DNA of 64,000 nt from Rhodoblastus sp963804045 (GTDB lineage Bacteria; Pseudomonadota; Alphaproteobacteria; Rhizobiales; Beijerinckiaceae): contig CAWDOR010000004.1 in NCBI GenBank assembly GCA_963804045.1, positions 1-64,000 of the forward strand. The letters are read 5' to 3'. Position 1 is the first letter of the stretch, and each line of letters starts with the position of its first letter. A program made the position numbers and the translations under genes. Below the pieces are notes generated by a model, which saw only the letters and a program-made list of their open reading frames with translations, was not told the origin of the DNA and did no database searches. Shown here one piece after another: positions 32,425 to 40,222 of this stretch.

Positions 32425-32916
32425 TCAAGGCGCGGACCTGGCGCCTTCAGGCGGCGCCGCCTGGGCCAGCGAGCGCAGGCTGGCCACGACGATCCAATAA
32501 TCGCCCATGCGGCGAATCGAGATGATCTTGCCGATTTCCGGCAGATCGTCGCCGATCTTGACGCGGCGATAGCCGTCGAGCGTCTCCAGCAGCGCATTGT
32601 CCTCGCTCAGTTCGACAATGCGGATGTCGCGGCGCCCCTCCTCGGTTTTCGTCGCCGAGCGGATGTGGGTCGCGCCGATCGGCGTCATGTCGATTTCCAG
32701 AACCCGTCCGGTGCGGCGCGGATCGTTCTGCGCGCTGAGGCCGCGCATCGCCGCCTCGACCGCGCGGACGCGATTGGGCTGGGCGAACAGGCCGAAGTCC
32801 TCCATGGCGTAAACGCCTGGCGCGCCGCCCTGATGCGCGACCATATGGGCGGCGAACCAGATGGAGCCCGCCGCGCAAGCCAGGCCCGCGCCCTTGAGCG
32901 CCCAATCGCTGATCAT
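32425..32916 (-). CDS. Hypothetical membrane-anchored protein downstream of fliI
   Basis: A 163-residue protein starting MISDWALKGAGLACAAGS, with AAAGGA upstream. One N-terminal membrane segment (about residues 8-25) anchors a periplasmic part. The C-terminal stretch (LDGYRRVKIGDDLPEIGKII, RRMGDYWIVVASL) has the look of the small beta domain of GspC/PilP-type proteins, which is a comparison of pattern only. It follows fliI by 43 bp on the same strand, so it probably belongs to the flgF-fliI unit. Its role in the flagellum is unknown. Confidence 0.65.
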   Translation of the reverse strand: MISDWALKGAGLACAAGSIWFAAHMVAHQGGAPGVYAMEDFGLFAQPNRVRAVEAAMRGLSAQNDPRRTGRVLEIDMTPIGATHIRSATKTEEGRRDIRIVELSEDNALLETLDGYRRVKIGDDLPEIGKIISIRRMGDYWIVVASLRSLAQAAPPEGARSAP

Positions 32917-32959
32917 TCCCGATCCTTTCTTCCGGCGCGGCGCCGGATATGACAAAAAT

Positions 32960-34298
32960 TCATGCTGGCGGCTTGTCGCTTTGCAGCGCATTGGCCAGTT
33001 CGCGGAAGGCGTCCTCGCTTGGCGGGTCCTCGCGGTTCTGGCTCATGCCCTCGTAGATTTTCGGCGTGAAGGTCACCGCCTGGTCCATCAGCGGATCCGA
33101 ACCGGCCTGATAGCCGCCCATCAAGCGCAAATCGCGCGAGGAACTCGAAACGCGAGATCATCGCCCGCAATTTCATCACCAGCGCGCGCTGCTCCTTGGT
33201 CCAGACGTGATGCGCGAGACGCGACACGGAGGACAGCACATTGACCGCGGGATAACGGCCCTGATCGGCGATGGCGCGGTCGAGCACGATATGGCCGTCC
33301 AGCGTGCCGCGAATGCTGTCGGCGACGGGATCGTTATGGTCGTCGCCGTCGATCAGCACCGAGAACACCCCGGTGATGGCGCCGCCGCCGATCTCGCCCG
33401 GCCCGGCGCGCTCCAGCAGTTTCGGCAATTCGCTGAACACGCTCGGCGCATAGCCGCGCGCCACCGCCGGCTCGCCCGCCGCCAGCGCCACGTCGCGCGC
33501 CGCATGGGCGAAGCGGGTGATCGAATCGACGATCAGCAGCACGGATTCGCCCTGGTCGCGCAGATATTCGGCGATGGTGACGGCGGTCTTGGGCGCGAGA
33601 CGGCGCATCATCGCGCTCTCGTCGGCGGTCGAGACCACGGTGATCGCCAATTTGCGGTTTTCGCCCAGCGCCTCGTCGAGAAATTCGCGCACTTCGCGGC
33701 CGCGCTCGCCGACCAGCGCGATCACCACGCTGTCGAAGCCCGGCGAGCCCGCGAGCATGGCGAGCAGCGTCGATTTGCCGACGCCCGAGCCGGCGAAAAT
33801 GCCGATGCGCTGTCCCGCGCAGATCGGCGTGAAGAAATCCAGCACGCGCACGCCGGTCTTGATCGCCCTTTGCACCCGCGCGCGGCGCATGGCCGGCGGC
33901 GGCTCGGCGTCGATCGGCTGCGAGCGCGGCCCCTCGACCAGCGGTCCCAGCCCATCGACCGGCGCGCCCAGCGCGTTGATGACCCGCCCCTTCCACGAGC
34001 GGTGCGGCTTCAAGCGCAGCGGACGGGCGCGAAACGCCAGCTTGCCGACGCCGGTCTCGACGCGCGCGTCAAAGCTCTTGACGGTGATCCCGGCGACGTC
34101 GATTTTCACCACTTCGCCCAGCGAGGGCCGCTCCTCGCCATTCAAGGCGACGACATCGCCGAGTTTCAGATAGCGCGACAGGCCGGCGACCCGATAGGCG
34201 GAAGGCCCGACCTCGGTGACCATGCCGCCGACGCGCACCGGATCGAGACGCAAATCGGCCTCCAGAACCTCGCGCTGCAATTGTTCCAAGGCGTCCAA
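32960..34298 (-). pseudogene. fliI: fliI, frameshifted near the C-terminus (flagellar export ATPase FliI)
   Basis: FliI is the hexameric ATPase of the flagellar export apparatus. The Walker A motif GIFAGSGVGKSTLLAML, the Walker B region ESVLLIVDSITRFAHAARDV and the export-ATPase signature GEIGGGAITGVFSVLIDGDD are intact. After MISRFE the frame changes. The natural end (SSRDLRLMGGYQAGSDPLMD, QAVTFTPKIYEGMSQNREDP, ending QSDKPPA) lies in the next frame and stops at 32960. Removing one T of the TT pair at 33142-33143 (minus strand GAGTTCC) restores a full protein of about 445 residues. Without the fix, the C-terminal helical domain is replaced by a long Arg/Gly-rich tail. Confidence 0.85.
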
Positions 34299-34326
34299 AC
34301 CCGTCTCCCTTCAAACCGCGCGCGGC

Positions 34327-35052
34327 TCAGCTCGTGGCGCCCAGCGTCTTGATCGCGTCCTGAAGCGAGCTTTCGCTCGATTGGATGGCGTTGTTGGCGC
34401 TCTCGAAATTGTGCTGAATGTCGATCATTCGGGTGAGCTCCAGCACCGGATTGACGTTGGAGCCTTCGACCATGCCCTGCAGCACGCCATTATTGTTGAA
34501 ATCCAGCACGGGCGCCGCGGCCATGTCGGAGCGAACAGCGGAATTGTCGTAACGGCTCAATGTGGCGTTGGACGGCAGTTGGAACAGACCGACGGCGCCA
34601 ACCTGACGACCGTTTTGCAAGATCATGCCGTCGGAGGCGACCGTGGGCGTCCCGGCGCTGGGATCGAGCAGGATCGAGGCGCCGCCGGCGTCAAGAATGG
34701 GGTAATTGTTGACGCTCATCAGCGCGCCGCTGGCGTCCATATGCAGGCGGCCGTCCCGGGTATAGGCCACGCCGTCAGGCGTTTTCAGCGCGAAAAACCC
34801 TTCGCCGCGCACCGCGAGATCGAGCGGATCGCCGGTGCGCGCGACTTCGCCGGTCGCCCGCGAAATGTAATTTTCGCCGGAGCTGGCGAAAGCCACCGGC
34901 GTCGGCCCGGCGCGCGACAGAACCGTCGAAAAGCTGACTTCGTCGGCGCGAAAACCCGCCGTATTCACATTGGCGATATTATGGGCGACCGTGTCCAGGC
35001 GCTTCTGTAACGCCACCTGGCCGGACAAGGCGACATAAAGGCTCGATTGCAT
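34327..35052 (-). CDS. flgF: Flagellar basal-body rod protein FlgF
   Basis: A 241-residue proximal rod subunit starting MQSSLYVALSGQVALQKR. The motif (LDTVAHNIANVNTAGFRADE), the FlgEFG core (GDPLDLAVRGEGFFALKTPD) and the C-terminal (EGSNVNPVLELTRMIDIQHN) are complete. It is the first gene of a unit with fliI and the gene at 32425. A minus-oriented flagellar promoter element lies about 60 bp upstream. A longer in-frame ATG would add a basic 14-residue extension not found in the family. Confidence 0.94.
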   Translation of the reverse strand: MQSSLYVALSGQVALQKRLDTVAHNIANVNTAGFRADEVSFSTVLSRAGPTPVAFASSGENYISRATGEVARTGDPLDLAVRGEGFFALKTPDGVAYTRDGRLHMDASGALMSVNNYPILDAGGASILLDPSAGTPTVASDGMILQNGRQVGAVGLFQLPSNATLSRYDNSAVRSDMAAAPVLDFNNNGVLQGMVEGSNVNPVLELTRMIDIQHNFESANNAIQSSESSLQDAIKTLGATS

Positions 35053-35110
35053 CCGAGATTTCCGCGAGGCTTGACGGCGAACCGCCGCATCCAAACCGAT
35101 CCTTAACCAT

Positions 35111-35134
35111 CGGCGCTTGCTTGAGGCTGACGCG
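35111..35134 (-). promoter_or_regulatory. Flagellar promoter element (candidate FtcR box) of flgF
   Basis: Reading minus: CGCGTCAG-CCTCAA-GCAAG-CGCCG. It is oriented toward flgF. A plus-oriented copy starts 6 bp away and serves motA. A CtrA-like half-site TTAACCAT lies at 35103-35110. Confidence 0.65.
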
Positions 35135-35139
35135 CGCCG

Positions 35140-35166
35140 CTGCCAGCCTCACGCAAGCCCGGCGAC
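35140..35166 (+). promoter_or_regulatory. Flagellar promoter element (candidate FtcR box) of motA
   Basis: Reading plus: CTGCCAG-CCTCAC-GCAAG-CCCGGCGAC. It points toward motA, 136 bp before the motA start. It is the only plus-oriented copy, and it precedes the only plus-strand flagellar operon. Confidence 0.65.
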
Positions 35167-35301
35167 GCACAAATGGATTTATGCGGTTGCCGTGCGATTG
35201 CGATCCGCGACAACGGCGTCTTGCGGAAATTCGTTGAGCGAAAACGGGTTCACGCGGGCGTGGCATGGTATTCATGGTGTTAAGGCAAGTGGAGCGCGCT
35301 C

Positions 35302-36171
35302 GTGAATTTCGTCATCGGCCTCGCCATATCGATGGGCTGCATGCTCGGCGGCTATGTCGCCATCGGCGGCCATCTCCACGCATTGATGCAGCCCTATGAA
35401 TTCTTGATTCTCGGCGGCGCCGCGCTCGGCATTTTCGTCTTGCAGAATCCGATGCCGGTGATCAAGGATTCCGGCACCGCCATTGTCGAGGCCATCGCCG
35501 GCAAGGGACCGAAGCAGAAAGACTTTCTCGATCTGCTGTCGCTGCTGCACAGCCTGATGCGCGAGATGCGCGGCAAGTCGCGCGGCGAGGTCGAGGTCCA
35601 TATCGACAATCCCGGCGAATCCGAAATTTTCAAGGCCCACCCGAAAATTCTCGGCAACAAGCTGCTGACCAATTTCATCTGCGACTATTCCCGGCTGATC
35701 ATCATCGGCACGGCCCGCTCCTTCGAGATCGAGGCCTTGATGGACGAGGAAATCCAGACCCTGACCTATGACAAGCTGAAACCCTACAACGCCCTCACCT
35801 CCGTCGGCGACGGCCTCCCGGCGCTGGGCATTGTCGCGGCGGTGCTCGGCATCATCCACGCCATGGGCGCGCTCGACCAGGGGCCGGAAGTGCTCGGCGG
35901 GCTGATCGGCTCGGCGCTGGTCGGCACCTTCTCCGGCATTTTCGCCTCCTATGGCATCGTCTCGCCGCTCGCCAGCCTGATCAAGAGCACCCGCACCAAG
36001 TCGCTGCGCCTGTTCACCATGGTCAAGCAGACCCTGCTCGCCTACATGAACGGCGCCATGCCGCAGGTCGCGGTGGAATTCGGCCGCAAGACCATTCCCG
36101 CCAAGGAGCGCCCGACCATCGACGAGGTCGAGAGCGAGACCACCGGCGGCGGCAGCAAAGAGGCGGCCTAA
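35302..36171 (+). CDS. motA: Flagellar stator protein MotA
   Basis: A 289-residue inner-membrane protein from a GTG start. Membrane segments: FVIGLAISMGCMLGGYVAIG, FLILGGAALGIFVLQNP, GLPALGIVAAVLGIIHAMGA and LGGLIGSALVGTFSGIFASY. The cytoplasmic loop between the second and third carries the charged residues that contact FliG. It forms the proton channel with MotB. It leads the operon motA-fliM-fliN-fliG-flhB, an arrangement shared with rhizobia, where motA is near the switch genes. The TGGAG before the start supports the GTG. Confidence 0.94.
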   Translation: MNFVIGLAISMGCMLGGYVAIGGHLHALMQPYEFLILGGAALGIFVLQNPMPVIKDSGTAIVEAIAGKGPKQKDFLDLLSLLHSLMREMRGKSRGEVEVHIDNPGESEIFKAHPKILGNKLLTNFICDYSRLIIIGTARSFEIEALMDEEIQTLTYDKLKPYNALTSVGDGLPALGIVAAVLGIIHAMGALDQGPEVLGGLIGSALVGTFSGIFASYGIVSPLASLIKSTRTKSLRLFTMVKQTLLAYMNGAMPQVAVEFGRKTIPAKERPTIDEVESETTGGGSKEAA

Positions 36172-36174
36172 GAC

Positions 36175-37119
36175 ATGAACGCGGCCACCGATACGCGCGG
36201 CGCGGCCGAGCGGCTCCTCGACAATCCGGGGCTGACCGTCGAACGCCTGCCGATGCTCACCATGATCTTCGACAAGCTGGCCACCTCCTGCGCCGAGGGC
36301 ATACGCCCCTATGCGCCGGCGATCGTCTCCTGCTTCGTCAATTCGATCTCGACCGATCATGTCTGGGACGCGCTGGACGCTTATGACGGCAGCATAGCCG
36401 CGGTGTTCTATTCGCCGGAGCTCGACGCCCGCATCCTGATCGGACTCGACCGGCGCTGCATGTTCTCGCTGATGGAAGTGCTGCTCGGCGGCGACGCCCA
36501 GGAGCCGCCCTTCGACGACGACCGCAATTATTCCACGCTGGAGGTGCGCGTCGCCCAGACGGTGTTCGAAATCGCCGCGGAGTCGCTGAGTTCGGCTTTC
36601 GGCTCGGTGATCGCCACGACCTTCCGGCTGGAGCGCGTCGAAACGCGCATGGATTTCACCATCATGGGCCGGCGCAACGTGCTGGCGGTGATCGCCAAGA
36701 TTCTGATCCAGTCGATGGACACCGGCGGCCAGATGTTCGTCGTCATTCCGCAGCCGGCCTTGACGCCGATTCGCCAGCAATTGTCGCGCGACCTGTCCAG
36801 CGACGGCTCCGCCAGCGACCCGCGCTGGCAGAAGATGATTCGTGACGGCGTGCAGAAGGCCGAAGTGCAGGTGACCGGCGTGCTCGACGAGCTGACCGTC
36901 ACGCTCGGCGATATTTCCAGCTGGAAAGTCGGCGACATGCTGCCGCTCAAGCCCACCGCGCTGACCCAGGTGCGTTTCGACTGCAAGGGCCAGCCGCTGT
37001 TCTGGTGCGAGCTGGGGCAGGCCAAGGGCCTTTATACGCTGAAAGTCGCCGACCGGGTCAATGTCGAGGAGGTGCCGCTGGCGCAATTCCTGAAAGCGAC
37101 GGCGGGCGACCATGCTTAA
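36175..37119 (+). CDS. fliM: Flagellar motor switch protein FliM
   Basis: A 314-residue C-ring protein, 3 bp after motA. The middle domain (LPMLTMIFDKLATSCAEGIR, DRRCMFSLMEVLLGGDAQEP, NYSTLEVRVAQTVFEIAAES) and the C-terminal SpoA-like part (VTGVLDELTVTLGDISSWKV, LPLKPTALTQVRFDCKGQPL) are present. The N-terminal LSQxEIDALL-type peptide that binds phospho-CheY in enteric bacteria is not recognisable; the protein begins MNAATDTRGAAERLLDNPG. CheY contact may therefore be made by a divergent sequence. Confidence 0.9.
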   Translation: MNAATDTRGAAERLLDNPGLTVERLPMLTMIFDKLATSCAEGIRPYAPAIVSCFVNSISTDHVWDALDAYDGSIAAVFYSPELDARILIGLDRRCMFSLMEVLLGGDAQEPPFDDDRNYSTLEVRVAQTVFEIAAESLSSAFGSVIATTFRLERVETRMDFTIMGRRNVLAVIAKILIQSMDTGGQMFVVIPQPALTPIRQQLSRDLSSDGSASDPRWQKMIRDGVQKAEVQVTGVLDELTVTLGDISSWKVGDMLPLKPTALTQVRFDCKGQPLFWCELGQAKGLYTLKVADRVNVEEVPLAQFLKATAGDHA

Positions 37120-37148
37120 GCGCGCGAAGTGACTCAACGAGGATTGAA

Positions 37149-37487
37149 ATGAGCGAAAGCGAAGACCTGCAACATGCGCCGCCCGAGGCGGAGGCGCCGA
37201 CGCTCGTCGGCGACGGCGACATCGGCCATCACGACGCCATTCTGCGCATTCCCGTCACCGTGCAAGTGGTGCTCGGCTCGGCGAAAATGCCGGTCGCGCA
37301 TCTGATGAAACTCGGACGCGGCGCCGTGGTGGCGCTCGACCAGCGCGTCGGCGAACCCGTCAATGTCGTGGTCAACGGCCGCATCGTCGCGCGCGGCGAG
37401 GTCGTGGTCGTCGACGAGGACAATTCGCGCTTCGGCGTTTCCCTGACCGAAATCGTAGGCTCATCGGATGCAGACGCCTTCCACTGA
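37149..37487 (+). CDS. fliN: Flagellar motor switch protein FliN
   Basis: A 112-residue protein starting MSESEDLQHAPPEAEAP, with GAGG about ten bases upstream. The SpoA domain (ILRIPVTVQVVLGSAKMPVA, LMKLGRGAVVALDQRVGEPV, NVVVNGRIVARGEVVVVDED) is complete, and NSRFGVSLTEIVG ends the family pattern. With FliM and FliG it forms the rotor C ring. Its end overlaps the fliG start by 20 bp. A longer frame running back into fliM was rejected because its extra sequence is a shadow of fliM. Confidence 0.94.
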   Translation: MSESEDLQHAPPEAEAPTLVGDGDIGHHDAILRIPVTVQVVLGSAKMPVAHLMKLGRGAVVALDQRVGEPVNVVVNGRIVARGEVVVVDEDNSRFGVSLTEIVGSSDADAFH

Positions 37488-38529
37488 AGATCACGGACGC
37501 TATCCGCCGCCGTCGCGTGGTGGCGGCGTCGCCCGCCCCTTGTTCGGCGCCGAAAAGGTCGCAGCCCTTCTGCTCGCCATGGACAAGGAGGTCGCGGGGA
37601 AGTTGATGAAACGCCTCGACCCCCTCGAATTGCGCCAGGTGACCCGCGCCGCCGCCGAGCTGGGCGCGGTCAATCCGGCCACCATCGAACATTTGATTTC
37701 CGATTTTACCGAGCAGTTCACCGCCGGCGCCGAATTGCTCGGCTCGGCCAATTCGGCGCAAAACCTGCTCAGCGGCGCGCTCGATCCCGAAGCGGCGGCG
37801 GAAATTCTCTCCGACGTGCTCGGCAATTCCAACAAGGCGATGTGGGACCGGCTGTCCGCCGCCCCTGAAGCGGCGCTCTCCGGCTATCTGCAAAAGGAGC
37901 ATCCGCAGACTTTCGCTTTCGTGCTGTCTAAACTCTCCTCCGGCGCCGCCGCCAAGGTCATGGCGCTGACGCCGCGCGACCTGCGCAATGGCTTGATGCG
38001 CCGCATGCTGTCGCCGCGCCCGGTGATGGACCCGATGATCCGCCTGCTGGAGCAAACGCTGCACGAGGATCTGCTGCTCAATGTGGCGCGCAACACCGGC
38101 GGCGACACCCACAGCAAGATCGCCGACATCATCAACAAGCTGGAGCGCGATCAGATCGAGGACGTGCTCAATTCGCTGGCCGAGGACAAGCCGAAGGACG
38201 CCGAGACGCTGCGCGGCCTGATGTTCACTTTCGAGGATATCGCCAAATTGTCGCAGAAGGCCCGCACCGCCGTGTTCGACAAGGCTCCGGCCGATCGTGT
38301 CGTCATGGCGCTCAAAGGCACCGACCCGACTTTCCGCGAGCTCATCCTCTCGTCGATGGGCGCCCGCGCCCGGCGCATGGTCGAGGCCGAACTCAACACC
38401 GGCGGACCCGCGCAGCAGCGCGACGTGCTCAAGGCGCGCCGCGCCATCGCCGACATGGTGCTGGAAATGGCCGAACGCAACGAAATCGAAATCAATTCGA
38501 GCGGCGGCGACGACGCCTTGTTCGAATAG
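37468..38529 (+). CDS. fliG: Flagellar motor switch protein FliG
   Basis: A 353-residue rotor protein. The N-terminal domain that binds FliF (KVAALLLAMDKEVAGKLMKR), the middle domain (EHPQTFAFVLSKLSSGAAAK) and the C-terminal torque domain (MFTFEDIAKLSQKARTAVFD, APADRVVMALKGTDPTFREL, LSSMGARARRMVEAEL) are all present. FliG meets MotA at the stator and transmits torque. It begins within the last codons of fliN. The C-terminal tail is acidic. Confidence 0.96.
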   Translation: MQTPSTEDHGRYPPPSRGGGVARPLFGAEKVAALLLAMDKEVAGKLMKRLDPLELRQVTRAAAELGAVNPATIEHLISDFTEQFTAGAELLGSANSAQNLLSGALDPEAAAEILSDVLGNSNKAMWDRLSAAPEAALSGYLQKEHPQTFAFVLSKLSSGAAAKVMALTPRDLRNGLMRRMLSPRPVMDPMIRLLEQTLHEDLLLNVARNTGGDTHSKIADIINKLERDQIEDVLNSLAEDKPKDAETLRGLMFTFEDIAKLSQKARTAVFDKAPADRVVMALKGTDPTFRELILSSMGARARRMVEAELNTGGPAQQRDVLKARRAIADMVLEMAERNEIEINSSGGDDALFE

Positions 38530-38586
38530 GCCATCGGCTCTCCTCACTGGCCGATGGCGTGACCGCGCGCGACGAAACAGGCGGAC

Positions 38587-39666
38587 ATGTCCGACAAGCC
38601 CGACAAGGAAAGCCAGACAGAAGAGCCGACGGAAAAGCGGCTACACGATTCGATCGAACGCGGGGAGACGCCGAGTTCGCGCGAAGTGACGGTGTTCGCC
38701 AGCCTGTTCGCCGCCTTGCTGTTTTTTTCGCTGTTCCTGCGCCAAGGCGCCGTGCGCCTGGTCGCGGTTCTCCAGAGCCTGCTCGACCACAGCGGCCAGT
38801 TTCAGGTCGGCGCCGGCCGCAATGTCTTCTATCTGTTCGGCGCGATCGCGGAAGCCGTCGGACTGTTTCTGCTGCCGGCGGCGATCCTGTTCCTGGTCTG
38901 CGCGCTGATCGGCAGTTTCGGCCAGAACCCGCCGCAAGTGTCGCCCGACCGCATCGCGCCCAAATTCGATCGCATCTCGCCTCTGGCCGGCTGGTCGCGA
39001 CTGGTCTCCTCGCGCGGCCTCACCGAATTCGGCAAGAACCTCGCCAAGCTGATCATTGTCGGCTCCGTCGCCTTCACGCTCATCAAGGGCGAGATCGGCG
39101 GGGCCATCACCACGCTGATTTCCGATCCCGCCGGGCTCGCCGACCATTTGCTGGCCTCGGCGACGCGGCTGCTGTCGGGCGTCACCCTGGCGGTCTTCGT
39201 GCTCGCCGCCGCCGATCTGGTGTGGACGCGCATCCACTGGAAGCGCGATCTGCGCATGAGCCGGCAGGATGTGAAGGACGAGCTGAAGCAGATGCAGGGC
39301 GACCCGATGGTCAAGGCCCGGCAGCGTTCGGTGGCGCTGGACCGCTCGCGCAAGCGCATGATGGCCGCCGTGCCCACGGCGACCATGGTCATCGCCAATC
39401 CCACCCATTACGCCATCGCCCTGCGCTATTTGCGCGAGGAGGGCGGCGCGCCCACCGTGGTCGCCAAGGGCCAGGATCTGATCGCGCTGAAAATTCGCGA
39501 GATCGCCGAGCAGCACGACATTCCCGTGATCGAGGACAAGGCTCTGGCAAGGTCCATGTACGACCGTGTGGAGATCGACATGATGATCCCCGCCGAATTC
39601 TACCGAGTGATCGCCGAATTGATCCACTTCCTCAACCGGACCGGCGCCGCGGCGCGCAAGACCTGA
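38587..39666 (+). CDS. flhB: Flagellar export gate protein FlhB
   Basis: A 359-residue inner-membrane protein. The N-terminal EEPTEKRLHDSIERGETPSS is the family signature. Four membrane segments follow (FASLFAALLFFSLFLR, AVGLFLLPAAILFLVCALIG, AKLIIVGSVAFTLIKG, VTLAVFVLAAADLVW). The cytoplasmic domain contains the autocleavage motif N271-P-T-H274 (MVIANPTHYAIALRY), which lets FlhB switch from rod/hook to filament export under FliK control. It lies 57 bp after fliG. Confidence 0.96.
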   Translation: MSDKPDKESQTEEPTEKRLHDSIERGETPSSREVTVFASLFAALLFFSLFLRQGAVRLVAVLQSLLDHSGQFQVGAGRNVFYLFGAIAEAVGLFLLPAAILFLVCALIGSFGQNPPQVSPDRIAPKFDRISPLAGWSRLVSSRGLTEFGKNLAKLIIVGSVAFTLIKGEIGGAITTLISDPAGLADHLLASATRLLSGVTLAVFVLAAADLVWTRIHWKRDLRMSRQDVKDELKQMQGDPMVKARQRSVALDRSRKRMMAAVPTATMVIANPTHYAIALRYLREEGGAPTVVAKGQDLIALKIREIAEQHDIPVIEDKALARSMYDRVEIDMMIPAEFYRVIAELIHFLNRTGAAARKT

Positions 39667-39676
39667 AGGCCTGACC

Positions 39677-40141
39677 ATGACCCAGAACAGCAAGCAGATC
39701 GCGCTGGCTTGCGAGCAGGCGCTGGCCGAGGCCCTGGCCGATGTCGCCACCGAATTGCGCCTGGTCAATGTGATCGATCTGATCGGCTATGTGCAGCAGC
39801 AGCGCTGCGCCAATCTCGAAGACCTGGTCAATTCCTCGGCCGAGCTCTATTTCAAGCAGGGCGCGCTGCGCTACGGCTGGTCGGCCGAAGTCGAAGTGCA
39901 ATGGGAGGCGCCGCCAAGCGTGACCCTCAATATGGAGTTCCGCTGGGGCGGCGCCACCGCCTTTTTCCGGCTGACGCTCGATACGGCCCGCGCCGGCGTG
40001 GCGATCCAGCATTTGACGCTGGACGGCGCCGGCGCCCAGGCGGAGGCGCCGCGCCGTTTCGCCGAAGCCATCGCCGACGCGCGCCTGACGCCGCCACGCC
40101 GCGCCGCCGGCGGCGTCATCCTCAAGGGCGCCAGCTTTTAA
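39677..40141 (+). CDS. Hypothetical protein following flhB
   Basis: A 154-residue soluble protein. The N-terminal half is helical (QIALACEQALAEALADVATE, LRLVNVIDLIGYVQQQR). The middle (YGWSAEVEVQWEAPPSVTLN, MEFRWGGATAFFRLTLDTAR) looks like a beta sheet. There is no signal peptide or membrane segment. It starts 10 bp after flhB and is the last gene of the motA operon before a strong terminator, so it is likely to be a flagellar accessory protein. I do not recognise its family. Confidence 0.65.
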   Translation: MTQNSKQIALACEQALAEALADVATELRLVNVIDLIGYVQQQRCANLEDLVNSSAELYFKQGALRYGWSAEVEVQWEAPPSVTLNMEFRWGGATAFFRLTLDTARAGVAIQHLTLDGAGAQAEAPRRFAEAIADARLTPPRRAAGGVILKGASF

Positions 40142-40163
40142 GCTGAAGAGCCGGCCGCAAAAA

Positions 40164-40189
40164 AAACGTCCCGGCCAGCCGGGACGTTT
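40164..40189. terminator. Bidirectional terminator between the motA operon and the chemoreceptor
   Basis: A perfect 12-bp stem AAACGTCCCGGC / GCCGGGACGTTT, followed on the minus strand by a run of eight T. It lies 22 bp after the plus-strand operon and 33 bp after the convergent chemoreceptor gene. Confidence 0.85.
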
Positions 40190-40222
40190 CACGGGCTGAC
40201 GCCCGATCCGATCGCGATCGGG

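Noticed and set aside
33142..33143. Programmed frameshifting in fliI, or in the other interrupted genes
   Set aside because: No slippery heptamer or stimulatory structure is evident, and the families are not known to use recoding. Single-base error or mutation is simpler.
35272..37137. A 621-codon antisense frame opposite motA-fliM, with similar long frames opposite flhA and cheA
   Set aside because: These are caused by high G+C at third codon positions. They are His/Arg/Gly/Asp-rich, lack ribosome binding sites and mirror known genes.
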